The notes beneath the pieces are model-generated. The model ran no database searches and was not told the origin of the DNA. It saw nothing but the letters and a program-made list of their open reading frames with translations. Of a stretch of DNA of 7,479 nt, positions 1 to 6,695 are shown piece after piece. The DNA lies in NCBI GenBank assembly GCA_035527455.1, contig DATLAN010000033.1:1-7479 (forward strand). Direction: 5' to 3'. The first letter of the stretch is position 1, and the number at the start of each line of letters is the position of its first letter. The stretch is from DATLAN01 sp035527455 (GTDB taxonomy: Bacteria; Planctomycetota; Planctomycetia; Pirellulales; Thermoguttaceae). A program made the position numbers and the translations under genes.

Positions 1-305
1 AGCCACACCAAGTCGGCGTCCGTAACCGCAGTGTTGCCGAGGTCCACACTCCCTACCGGTCGGCCTTCGCACGTGCCGCCCAGCTTCTCGATCGCACCAA
101 TGGCCGCTTCCTCGCCGCTGTCGTTCGGCGCCGGAGAGATCGGCTGCCGAGTGTTTCCCGCCAAACCCTCAGCGGGTGCATCTGACCCGTTGGCCTTCGG
201 GATCAGACAAGTCTGCGGACCGAACGGCGGCGAGAAAACGAGCCACAACAGCAAGCCGAGCATCAGCAACAAACCGACCGGCAGCAAGACTATCTGCGTT
301 TTCAT
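1..305 (-). CDS. Membrane-anchored leucine-rich-repeat protein, N-terminal part (partial)
   Basis: The frame opens with ATG on the minus strand at 305 and stays open to the window edge, giving 101 complete codons plus two bases, so the C-terminus is missing. A GGGGGAAG ribosome-binding site lies a few bases before the ATG. Residues 5-24 are strongly hydrophobic (IVLLPVGLLLMLGLLLWLVF) after a single Lys, which fits an uncleaved signal anchor or signal peptide. Residues 35-65 are a low-complexity linker rich in Pro, Ala, Gly and Ser. From about residue 68 the sequence reads AIGAIEKLGG, then VGSVDLGNTAVTDADLVWL, which is the start of an LRR domain of the type common in planctomycetes (VDLxxTxVTDxxL). 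Such proteins are usually extracytoplasmic and bind protein partners; no specific role can be given. It is transcribed divergently from the 682-3114 gene. Confidence 0.75.
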   Translation of the reverse strand, partial: MKTQIVLLPVGLLLMLGLLLWLVFSPPFGPQTCLIPKANGSDAPAEGLAGNTRQPISPAPNDSGEEAAIGAIEKLGGTCEGRPVGSVDLGNTAVTDADLVW

Positions 306-348
306 GACTTCCCCCGGCGTCTAATGAGAGGTTCGGCCGCTGCCTTGT

Positions 349-354
349 ATTCTA
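349..354 (-). promoter_or_regulatory. Candidate -10 box for the LRR gene
   Basis: On the minus strand the hexamer TAGAAT (5 of 6 matches to TATAAT) lies 44 bases before the start codon at 305. No good -35 box sits at standard spacing (TTGGCG is 15 bases upstream), so this is a weak prediction by eye. Confidence 0.2.
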
Positions 355-445
355 TCATTCCGCGGCCACCGCCAACAGCCGGGAAACCGGAGCGAGAACC
401 TCTTGCCGCCAGCGATCCCGCGCCACCCCGGGCGAGCACAGCCTC

Positions 446-474
446 TTGACTGGATAGCCGCGATCACTTAACAT
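446..474 (+). promoter_or_regulatory. Candidate sigma70-type promoter for the 682-3114 gene
   Basis: TTGACT (446-451) and TAACAT (469-474) are separated by exactly 17 bases. They match the -35 consensus at 5 of 6 positions and the -10 consensus at 4 of 6. Transcription would start near 481 and give a leader of about 200 bases that contains the long inverted repeat 546-652. The prediction rests on consensus matching only. Confidence 0.3.
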
Positions 475-545
475 CGGCCAGGGCTACGAATCGTCGCCGA
501 CTTCAGATGGCTGAATAGTGACACAATCAGCGACTTGTATAGCAA

Positions 546-652
546 GCCGTTTAGCGGGCGGGCTTGCCCGCCGTGAGATCGGGGATATTGTCCTCAACGC
601 GGAGAACGGCGGGCAAGCGGAGAACGGCGGGCAAGCCCGCCCGCTAAACGGC
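546..652. repeat. 29-bp perfect inverted repeat with 49-bp spacer
   Basis: The arms 546-574 and 624-652 are exact reverse complements. Each arm contains its own shorter palindrome, GGCGGGC-TT-GCCCGCC, so it could fold either as one long hairpin or as two small ones. The outer end of each arm carries CCGTTTAGC or its complement. The element ends 16 bases before the GGAGAG ribosome-binding site (668-673) of the next gene and would lie in its leader if the 446-474 promoter is real. There is no T-tract, so it does not look like a simple intrinsic terminator. The paired, nested layout resembles REP/BIME-like extragenic repeats. Confidence 0.9.
600..635. repeat. Two perfect tandem copies of an 18-bp unit
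   Basis: The unit CGGAGAACGGCGGGCAAG occurs at 600-617 and again, without interruption, at 618-635. The second copy overlaps the right arm of the inverted repeat (624-652), so the first copy looks like a duplication of that arm's inner edge plus 6 bases of spacer. Confidence 0.9.
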
Positions 653-681
653 AAGATTGTCGAGCACGGAGAGTATGCGCC

Positions 682-3114
682 ATGATCCGTTTTGCTTGGA
701 TATTGCATGTCCTGACGGCCGTGCTATTCTCGGCCAAACCGACAACCGCGGCCGGTGACCTCGACGGCGTGGACGAAATCGTCTTCGCTTGCCGGCAGCC
801 GAGCGAGGGCGCCCATTGGTACGAGAACTTCGGCTACTACTCCTTCGACGAGAATCACAAACCGTATCGGGCCATGGGGCGGTTGTGCAAGCTCGATCTG
901 GCCAGCGGGAAAGTGACCGTGCTGGTCGACGACCCGAAAGGCACCATCCGCGATCCCCAGGTCCATTACGACGGCCGGAAGATACTCTTCTCCCATCGCC
1001 GTGGCGACTCGACGTATTTCCACCTTTACGAGATCAACGCCGACGGCGGCGGGTTGAAGCAACTGACCGACGGGCCGTACGACGACTTCGAGCCGACCTA
1101 TCTGCCCGACGGCTCGATCATGTTCTGTTCCAGCCGCTGCAACCGCTGGGTCAACTGCTGGATGACGCCGGTGGCCGTGCTCTACCGCTGCGACGCCGAC
1201 GGGACGAACATCCGGCCGCTCTCCGGGAACATCGAACACGACAACGCGCCCTGGCCGCTGCCCGACGGCCGGGTGATCTACACGCGCTGGGAATACGTCG
1301 ACCGCAGCCGCGTGGCCTTCCACCATCTCTGGACGGCCAATCCCGACGGGACCGCCCAGACGATCTTCTTCGGCAACCTCCATCCCGGCACGCTGATGAT
1401 CGACGCCAAGCCGATCCCCGGCAGCGACAACGAGGTGGTGGCCGTCTTCTCGCCCGGCCACGGCCGCCGGGAACACGCCGGGGCGATCACGATCGTCACC
1501 GCCAAGGCCGGGCCGGACGACCGCGGATCAGCCCGGCAGATCAGCCAGGGCGACAGTTTCCGCGACCCCTATCCACTTTCCGAGGATTGCTTCCTGGTGG
1601 CCCAGGGGTCGAAGCTGTTGGCGATGAACGATCGGGGGGAGACTCGCGAACTCTACCGCCTGCCGCCGGAACTGGAGAAGCTGGGCGTCGAGCTGCACGA
1701 ACCGCGGCCGCTGCATCGCCGCGACCGCGAGCGGATCATCCCCGTCCGAGCGACGCCCGAGGTGCCCACCGGCCGGCTGATCCTCTCGGACATCTACAAC
1801 GGCCGGCGGATGGAAGGAGTCGCGCCGGGCGAGATCAAGAAGCTCCTGGTGCTCGAAACGCTGCCCAAGCCGATCAACGACAGCGGCAAGATGCCCCCGA
1901 TCAGCTACGGCGGCACCTACACGCTCGAACGGGTCGTGGGCACCGTGCCGGTCGAGCCGGACGGTTCGGCCTACATGGAACTGCCGGCACTGCGGAGTTT
2001 CTTCTTCGTGGCGCTGGACGAGAACGACAACTCGGTGAAGCGGATGCACAGCTTCCTGACCGTGCTGCCCGACGAAACGACCAGTTGCGTCGGCTGCCAC
2101 GAGCAGCGGACCCGCACGCCCAGCAACCCCGGCCGCGGCTCGATCATGGCGCTCGGTCGCCCGCCGAGCAAGGTCCGGCCGATCGAAGGCGTGCCCGAGG
2201 TTTTCGATTTCCCGCGCGATATCCAGCCGATCCTCGACCGGCACTGCCTGAAATGCCACGACTACGACCGGCCCGACGGCGGCGTGATCCTCAGCGGCGA
2301 TCGCGGCCCGATCTATTCGCACGCCTACTTCACGTTGACCGCTCTGCAATACGTCTCCGACGGGCGCGACGCGGTGCGCACGAATCTGCCGCCGCGATCG
2401 GTCGGCACGTCGGCCAGCCCGTTGATGAAGATGCTCGACGGCAGCCACTACGACGCGGCGCTGACGCCGCACGAGCAGGACATGATCCGCTACTGGATCG
2501 AGTCGGCGGCCGTTTATCCCGGCACGTACGCGGCCCTGGGCACGGGCATGATCGGCGGCTTCCCTTGGAGCCAGCTCGAGACGTCCGACCGCCAGTGGCC
2601 CGCCTCGATCGACGCCTCCGAAGCGATCCGCCGCCGGTGCCTTTCCTGCCACGACCGCACCAGCCCGCTGCCGCAATACCTTTCGGACAATCTCGGCCTG
2701 GTGCTGTCGAATCCCGATTTCAGCGACGTGCGGGTAAGAAACTCGCGCCACCTGATGTTCAACCTGACGCGGCCGGAGAAGTCGCTGATCCTGTTGGCAC
2801 CGCTGGCGAAGGAAGCCGGCGGGTATGGCCTGTGCAAGGAGAAGAGCGGCGAAGCGGACAAGCCGGCCGACGTGTTCGTGGACACGAGCGACCCGGACTA
2901 TCAGAAGATCCTCGGGCTGTGTCGCGAGGGCGAGCAGCACCTGGAGCGGATCAAGCGTTTCGACATGCCCGGCTTCCGTCCCTGGCCGATGTACGTCCGC
3001 GAGATGAAGAAATACGAAATCCTCCCGGCCGATCTGCCGGCGGACGCCCAGATCGACGTCTACGCGACCGACCAGGCGTATTGGCAGTCGTTGTGGTATG
3101 CGGAAAGCCCGTAG
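682..3114 (+). CDS. Secreted PD40-propeller / multihaem cytochrome protein, hydrazine-synthase-alpha-like family
   Basis: This 810-residue protein starts at ATG 682 behind GGAGAG (668-673, 8-base spacing). Residues 1-24 form a signal peptide (Arg3, hydrophobic core, cleavage likely after TTAA), so it is exported. Residues 85-260 hold PD40/TolB-like propeller repeats: RDPQVHYDGRKILFS, FEPTYLPDGSIMFCS and NAPWPLPDGRVIYTR. Three CxxCH c-type haem sites follow: CVGCH (469-473), CLKCH (522-526) and CLSCH (653-657). The second is preceded by FDFPRDIQPILDRH, typical of planctomycete cytochrome domains. The overall order resembles proteins annotated with the hydrazine synthase alpha middle domain, which are abundant in planctomycetes that are not anammox bacteria. 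I therefore infer a periplasmic electron-transfer or redox role but not hydrazine synthesis. Substrate is unknown. The TAG stop lies inside the inverted repeat at 3110-3169. Confidence 0.88.
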   Translation: MIRFAWILHVLTAVLFSAKPTTAAGDLDGVDEIVFACRQPSEGAHWYENFGYYSFDENHKPYRAMGRLCKLDLASGKVTVLVDDPKGTIRDPQVHYDGRKILFSHRRGDSTYFHLYEINADGGGLKQLTDGPYDDFEPTYLPDGSIMFCSSRCNRWVNCWMTPVAVLYRCDADGTNIRPLSGNIEHDNAPWPLPDGRVIYTRWEYVDRSRVAFHHLWTANPDGTAQTIFFGNLHPGTLMIDAKPIPGSDNEVVAVFSPGHGRREHAGAITIVTAKAGPDDRGSARQISQGDSFRDPYPLSEDCFLVAQGSKLLAMNDRGETRELYRLPPELEKLGVELHEPRPLHRRDRERIIPVRATPEVPTGRLILSDIYNGRRMEGVAPGEIKKLLVLETLPKPINDSGKMPPISYGGTYTLERVVGTVPVEPDGSAYMELPALRSFFFVALDENDNSVKRMHSFLTVLPDETTSCVGCHEQRTRTPSNPGRGSIMALGRPPSKVRPIEGVPEVFDFPRDIQPILDRHCLKCHDYDRPDGGVILSGDRGPIYSHAYFTLTALQYVSDGRDAVRTNLPPRSVGTSASPLMKMLDGSHYDAALTPHEQDMIRYWIESAAVYPGTYAALGTGMIGGFPWSQLETSDRQWPASIDASEAIRRRCLSCHDRTSPLPQYLSDNLGLVLSNPDFSDVRVRNSRHLMFNLTRPEKSLILLAPLAKEAGGYGLCKEKSGEADKPADVFVDTSDPDYQKILGLCREGEQHLERIKRFDMPGFRPWPMYVREMKKYEILPADLPADAQIDVYATDQAYWQSLWYAESP

Positions 3115-3169
3115 GGTGCGTGAAACGCACCACACCATGTTGAAACCGGTGCGTTTCACGCACCCTACG
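3110..3169. repeat. 22-bp perfect inverted repeat overlapping the stop codon of the upstream gene
   Basis: Arms 3110-3131 and 3148-3169 are exact reverse complements around a 16-base loop. Each arm contains a smaller palindrome, GGTGCGT-GAA-ACGCACC. The left arm begins CGTAGGGTGCG, and its TAG (3112-3114) is the stop codon of the multihaem gene. The element fills most of the 69-base gap before the next gene, whose AAAGGA ribosome-binding site (3171-3176) starts 2 bases after it. It could stall transcription or stabilise RNA ends; there is no T-tract after it. The GTAGGGTGCG...CGCACCCTAC type is one I have seen as an intergenic repeat in other genomes (recall, not searched). Confidence 0.92.
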
Positions 3170-3183
3170 CAAAGGATGCAACC

Positions 3184-4245
3184 GTGTCTGATTCAGCTTG
3201 GATGATCTACGGAGCCGGCGGCCATACCGGCGGGGCGATCGCGCGGGAGGCCGTGGCGCGGGGGATGCGGCCGATCCTGGCGGGTCGTAACGCCGCGAAG
3301 ATCGAAGCATTGGCCGCCGAGTTGGGATGCGAAAGCCGCGTCTTTCCGCTGACCGATGATCCGGCGCAAACGGCGCGGCATCTGGCGGGCGTTGCGACCG
3401 TGCTCCATTGTGCCGGGCCGTTCTCGGCCACCAGCCGGCCGATGATCGAGGCGTGCCTGCGCGCTGGGGCCCATTACCTCGACATCACCGGCGAGATCGC
3501 CGTGATCGAGGCGGCCGCGGCGTATCACCGCACGGCGCAAGAGGCCGGCGTGAGCCTGATCCCGGCGGTCGGGTTCGACGTGGTGGCGACCGATTGCCTG
3601 GCCGCGATGCTCGCCCGGGAAGTGCCCCACGCCACGCACCTGCAGCTCGCCTTCACGCTTCCCCGGCAGGTGACCCCCGGCACGGCCAGAACGGTCCTCG
3701 AAGGATTGGCCGCCGGCGGACGGGCACGGATCGACGGCCGGATCGTCAAGGTGCCGATCGCGTGGAAGTCGATGGCGGTTCCCTTCCGCGGCGGAACGCA
3801 ACGCGCGGTCACCGTCCCCTGGGGCGACGTGGCCTCGGCCTGGTACACCACGGGCATCGGCAACATCGAGGTCTATCTGGCCTTGCCGAAGTTGCAGATC
3901 GCCGTGCTCCGCGGCGGCCGTTGGCTGGTGCCGTTGCTGAAGTTCCGGCCCCTTCGCAGCCTGCTCAGCCGGGCGATTCAGCGGGTCGTCAGAAGCACCC
4001 CGTCGCGCGGCGGGCAAACCGGCGGCGCTTCCCTTTGGGGCCGCGTCCACGACGCCGAGGGCCGCTCGGCCGAGGCCACGCTGGAAACGCCCGACGGATA
4101 CCTTTTCACGGTCCTCTCGGCGTTGGCTTCCGTCGATCGCGTCGCCGCCGGCGGGTCACCCCCCGGCTTCTCCACGCCCGCGAGGGCCTTCGGTCCCGAT
4201 TTCGTCCTGACCCTTCCCGGCACGGATTTCCGCCGGGAGTCGTGA
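3184..4245 (+). CDS. Saccharopine-dehydrogenase-like NAD(P)-binding oxidoreductase
   Basis: The 353-residue protein starts with GTG at 3184, 7 bases after AAAGGA. The N-terminus has a Rossmann nucleotide-binding loop, GAGGHTG (10-16), followed by the family's LAGRN (32-36). Further family signatures are VLHCAGPF (73-80), HYLDITGE (97-104) and PAVGFDVVATD (127-137). The C-terminus ends with TPARAFGPDFVLTLPG (331-346), also seen in this family. The pattern fits the saccharopine dehydrogenase / trans-acting enoyl reductase-like group, a cytosolic family whose members mostly have unknown substrates. The length is normal and the gene looks intact. It is co-directional with the multihaem gene 69 bases upstream, but the inverted repeat between them makes a shared transcript uncertain. 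I see no link between the two functions. Confidence 0.85.
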   Translation: MSDSAWMIYGAGGHTGGAIAREAVARGMRPILAGRNAAKIEALAAELGCESRVFPLTDDPAQTARHLAGVATVLHCAGPFSATSRPMIEACLRAGAHYLDITGEIAVIEAAAAYHRTAQEAGVSLIPAVGFDVVATDCLAAMLAREVPHATHLQLAFTLPRQVTPGTARTVLEGLAAGGRARIDGRIVKVPIAWKSMAVPFRGGTQRAVTVPWGDVASAWYTTGIGNIEVYLALPKLQIAVLRGGRWLVPLLKFRPLRSLLSRAIQRVVRSTPSRGGQTGGASLWGRVHDAEGRSAEATLETPDGYLFTVLSALASVDRVAAGGSPPGFSTPARAFGPDFVLTLPGTDFRRES

Positions 4246-4250
4246 ACCGG

Positions 4251-4338
4251 GCAGCAACGTCGCCCAGTTGCGAGCGCGGATCTCGCGTGCTTGGCCGGGA
4301 GACTCGTCTCGCGCTCGTACAGGACCTCTTGTTGCTGC
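4251..4338. repeat. Nested inverted repeats after the dehydrogenase gene
   Basis: An outer pair GCAGCAAC (4251-4258) / GTTGCTGC (4331-4338) encloses an inner pair CGAGCGCG (4271-4278) / CGCGCTCG (4310-4317) and a small hairpin GAGAC-TC-GTCTC (4299-4310). It begins 5 bases after the TGA stop of the dehydrogenase and lies between two convergent genes, so it may act in transcript ending. No T-tract is present. It could also be part of a larger degenerate repeat. Confidence 0.55.
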
Positions 4339-4345
4339 GCAAGTG

Positions 4346-4401
4346 GGACACTTTTCCGAAGAAGTCCTGCCCAGTGGGTCGCCCTGTGCGGAAAAGTGTC
4401 C
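4346..4401. repeat. 13-bp perfect inverted repeat downstream of the ATPase-nuclease gene
   Basis: GGACACTTTTCCG (4346-4358) and CGGAAAAGTGTCC (4389-4401) are exact reverse complements with a 30-base spacer. The right arm lies 22 bases beyond the stop codon of the minus-strand ATPase gene. It could be a weak factor-independent terminator-like hairpin or the ends of a small decayed mobile element. A related GAAAAAGTGTCC occurs at 6916-6927. Confidence 0.75.
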
Positions 4402-4423
4402 GGGCTACCCGCGGTTTTCGTAT

Positions 4424-6481
4424 TCAAGTCGTTGGAAGGCCCAGGCGGTCAAAAAATGCTCGGTTCCGCTCCTTTGCTGCATTCACAAGCCGGTCAAACG
4501 ACATCACTTCCAGATAGGCCTTGAAATTCTTGTGATAGAAGAAGTAACCAAGGCCGTCGCTCGTTCGAATTGCGTCATGCACTTGACACCGTTTTTCGAC
4601 CGTCGACGTAATGTCACATAGCACATAACAGAATCCGGGAACATCTTCTGACCGTGGAATAAGCCGCCCGGAAGCCGTCGTGACCTTCCCTTGTCGAATC
4701 CGTTCGAGATAGTCGAGCGCTTGCTCAATAGGATCTTTTTCCTCGCCTTGTGCCGCATCATTTCTCATCGGACGCTTGATTTCGACAATCACAATCGAAG
4801 CCAACGGTACCCTGTCTCCCTCCGATACCAGAATCGGATTATCGAACACGTTCAGTGCGCAGATATCCGGCTCCTGCCTGTCAGCACAGCCAGTTATCGG
4901 CATCGATGTCAATGTCTTATCTGATGCCAAGTAGTCATGAAATGCCAACCGTTCATCAATTAGCCACAGGTTGCAGCCTGTGGGCTCGACCCCATTGGAA
5001 TCGGTTCCCATTGGCATAATCAGGTTGTGAATGAGGTCCTCTCTTGCGTATTTGCCGTTTTCACCCTTTTGGATCGCTTTTCCCAGAAGGTCAAGGACAA
5101 CCTTCCGGTGAAACACATAGTTGGCGAGGTCCGACTTCTTGATATCTTGAACGGTCTTCAAATAATCCTGCAAGCGTTTCTGGTAATCCTCGCGCTGCTC
5201 ACCCTCTTTGGGCGACATTACATCATGTCCCTCGGCGAGCAACTGTCCTTCAATATCTGCAAGTTGCTTGTGCAAGGTCAATTCGAGTTCCTTGTCCGAG
5301 ATCCCAGGATCAATGCCCAGCTTCTCCTCCGGAATCCTCCCCAGTATTGGGCGATAACGAGGAGCCTTCTTTGCCACGAAGTTTTCCACTCGCTCCTTGG
5401 ATCTTTTCCTGTTCTCTGCCAAGTACTTCGACAGGTGCTCCGATGCTTTAGCGATAACAGCGTCCCTGATTTCGTCCAACGCGATCTCATGGTCACTGAG
5501 AAGCTTCCTCGTGTCCTCCAGGATGTCAAAATCGGTCCGTTCGGACCTCACCGCCTTATCGAGAAAGTCGGACGCTACGTAGCACATATACACAAACTCA
5601 CTGGCATTGTCCTTCAGTCTGCCATACAACCCTGGAATCTTTCCGGCGATGTTTTCCTCCTTTACAAGCCGACTGGCCGCACACAGAGCGATAGCATGTG
5701 AGCGCGATGCGGTAGCACGCATTTTGACATGGGTTAGCACAAACTCTTGATCCTTGATAGTGAAGGAGTCTGTAGCCGCCGACGACACCATGTGATGTTC
5801 GTATACGGTGTCAAGCTCAATCACATCACTACCGTCTTGGACAATGATCTTAGGCGCACCGCCGGCACGCACGAAATACCACAGACAATGCTCAAGAAGG
5901 CTGTTAGCGATCGACGGAGCGGTTTTCAGAGAGTTCTTTCGGTATTCTTTCTCGAATCCGTCAAGATCCACCGTCGTCGAGTTCCTCGCATCGACAGCAG
6001 CATCTTCGAGTGTCTCGTCGACAATCCCTTCGACAGCATTGAATACGAAGGACCGTGACTTCATTTCACCTTCGTCGTTCCTGAATAGACTGCTGACGTT
6101 TGCTCTCTTGAACGCTTTCAGCCAGAGCAACCGCCCGACGCCGCGACCACCCTTGTCTGCCTTATGTTCGCCGTCCAGTGTCCGGAACGACTCCATATTC
6201 GCATCATTGAAACCAATGCCGTTGTCAGTGATCCTAAAGCCGACGATGCGCTCGGCTGGCTCCGAACCTCCTTTCTTCGTCTCGTCTTCAAACTTGAACG
6301 CCTGCTGGGCGTCGCGAAGGATCGTCAGGAAAATCCGCCCGTCCTTGGAAGGAATACCGGCCTCTTCGATCGCATGAACAGAATTGACAACCGCCTCGAA
6401 CACCGGCAGCAAAGCATTGCCGATGGGCAAAGACGTGTTGCGCAACCGGCCAGGCAAATTCGTTTCCATGTTCGTGTTCAT
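4424..6481 (-). CDS. GHKL ATPase fused to a PD-(D/E)xK nuclease-like domain; candidate defence protein
   Basis: This is a 685-residue soluble protein with no signal peptide, membrane segment or histidine-kinase phosphoacceptor region. The N-terminal 120 residues carry the GHKL (Bergerat) fold motifs: N box FEAVVNSVHA with Glu29 and Asn33, G1 box DNGIGF (86-91) and G2 box KGGRGVGR (110-117). The middle (about 320-450) is helical and highly charged. The C-terminal part has EPDI (Asp539), a hydrophobic strand IVIVEIKRP with Glu567-x-Lys569, then Gln587-x-x-x-Tyr591 (QALDY), which together match PD-(D/E)xK nuclease motifs including the QxxxY of RecB-like and related nucleases. The tail SFDRLVNAAKERNRAFFDRLGL closes the protein. 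I infer ATP-dependent conformational gating of a nuclease, as in restriction or antiphage proteins; the substrate is unknown. Base composition is lower in GC than in the flanking genes, which suggests transfer. An hsdS-like remnant lies directly upstream. Confidence 0.85.
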   Translation of the reverse strand: MNTNMETNLPGRLRNTSLPIGNALLPVFEAVVNSVHAIEEAGIPSKDGRIFLTILRDAQQAFKFEDETKKGGSEPAERIVGFRITDNGIGFNDANMESFRTLDGEHKADKGGRGVGRLLWLKAFKRANVSSLFRNDEGEMKSRSFVFNAVEGIVDETLEDAAVDARNSTTVDLDGFEKEYRKNSLKTAPSIANSLLEHCLWYFVRAGGAPKIIVQDGSDVIELDTVYEHHMVSSAATDSFTIKDQEFVLTHVKMRATASRSHAIALCAASRLVKEENIAGKIPGLYGRLKDNASEFVYMCYVASDFLDKAVRSERTDFDILEDTRKLLSDHEIALDEIRDAVIAKASEHLSKYLAENRKRSKERVENFVAKKAPRYRPILGRIPEEKLGIDPGISDKELELTLHKQLADIEGQLLAEGHDVMSPKEGEQREDYQKRLQDYLKTVQDIKKSDLANYVFHRKVVLDLLGKAIQKGENGKYAREDLIHNLIMPMGTDSNGVEPTGCNLWLIDERLAFHDYLASDKTLTSMPITGCADRQEPDICALNVFDNPILVSEGDRVPLASIVIVEIKRPMRNDAAQGEEKDPIEQALDYLERIRQGKVTTASGRLIPRSEDVPGFCYVLCDITSTVEKRCQVHDAIRTSDGLGYFFYHKNFKAYLEVMSFDRLVNAAKERNRAFFDRLGLPTT

Positions 6482-6565
6482 AAGAGCTACCTCTCTATTC
6501 ATCAACCCCGGCAGAAGTAGATCGCGGGTGGCATCTACGGCACCGTCGATCTTGTGGAAGCGATC
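6482..6565 (-). pseudogene. C-terminal remnant of a type I restriction specificity subunit (HsdS-like)
   Basis: These 28 codons, bounded upstream by a TAG (6566-6568), read DRFHKIDGAVDA, then TRDLLLPGLMNREVAL. HsdS proteins typically end in a coiled-coil region followed by a (T/L)RDxLLPRLxSGEhxV-type tail, and the T-R-D-L-L-L-P, L-M and E-V positions match. It runs without a stop into the ATPase start, so the original hsdS stop has been lost or shifted. I found no convincing remainder of hsdS upstream in any frame. The short length limits confidence; a chance match or a vestigial N-terminal extension of the ATPase is possible. Confidence 0.5.
6490..6496 (-). promoter_or_regulatory. Ribosome-binding site that decides the ATPase start
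   Basis: AGAGAGG on the minus strand lies 8 bases before the ATG at 6481. The frame is open further upstream (TTG at 6505, ATG at 6502), but those starts would place this site inside the coding sequence, and the intervening residues look like the end of HsdS. The 6481 start is therefore preferred. Confidence 0.65.
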
Positions 6566-6592
6566 CTACCATGTTGCTTGACTCTTTCGCAA
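6563..6592 (-). promoter_or_regulatory. Candidate promoter for the ATPase-nuclease gene
   Basis: On the minus strand TTGCGA (6592-6587) and TAGGAT (6568-6563) are 18 bases apart; each matches its consensus at 4 of 6 positions. The leader to the 6481 ATG would be about 75 bases. The -10 box overlaps the stop that bounds the hsdS-like remnant, so such a promoter would have arisen inside old coding sequence. Weak evidence. Confidence 0.22.
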
Positions 6593-6674
6593 GATCGCCC
6601 GTGTTGCTCGACAACAAGAGGAATTCGCACGGCCCCTCGGATCGGCACGGTGACCGGCTCACCGCAATCCTCCC

Positions 6675-6695
6675 GTGGCTCTGCCACACTGTGGC
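6675..6695. repeat. Alternating GTGGC / GCCAC palindrome
   Basis: GTGGC (6675-6679), GCCAC (6683-6687) and GTGGC (6691-6695) are spaced by TCT and ACT, so the middle unit can pair with either side. A further GTGGCAC occurs at 6736-6742. It resembles short intergenic repeats, but its small size makes it a weak call. Confidence 0.4.

Noticed and set aside
546..652. The inverted repeat as an intrinsic terminator or the start of a CRISPR array
   Set aside because: There is no T-tract, the two outer genes diverge from this region so no transcript needs ending here, and there are only two inverted arms with no regular direct repeats and spacers.
484..708. Minus-strand frame of 74 codons with an internal ACPPFS repeat
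   Set aside because: It simply translates the inverted repeat and the 18-bp tandem duplication, and overlaps the start of the multihaem gene.
789..3143. Long plus-strand frame of 784 codons overlapping the multihaem gene
   Set aside because: It is a GC-rich shadow frame: extremely rich in Arg, Pro and Ala with no domain, while the 682 frame shows signal peptide, propeller and haem motifs.
1528..3159. Minus-strand frame of 543 codons opposite the multihaem gene
   Set aside because: Antisense shadow of a high-GC gene, dominated by Val, Arg, Ala and His without a recognisable motif.
3408..4517. Plus-strand frame of 369 codons overlapping the dehydrogenase gene
   Set aside because: Arg/Pro-rich shadow lacking the Rossmann motif, and it runs through the repeat region into the opposite-strand ATPase gene.
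5027..5701. Plus-strand frame of 224 codons inside the ATPase gene
   Set aside because: It is antisense to a region with clear protein features, and it has no ribosome-binding site or recognisable domain.
4424..6505. Longer ATPase start (TTG at 6505 or ATG at 6502)
   Set aside because: The AGAGAGG site at 6490-6496 would be inside the gene, and the extra residues look like an HsdS tail instead of ATPase sequence.
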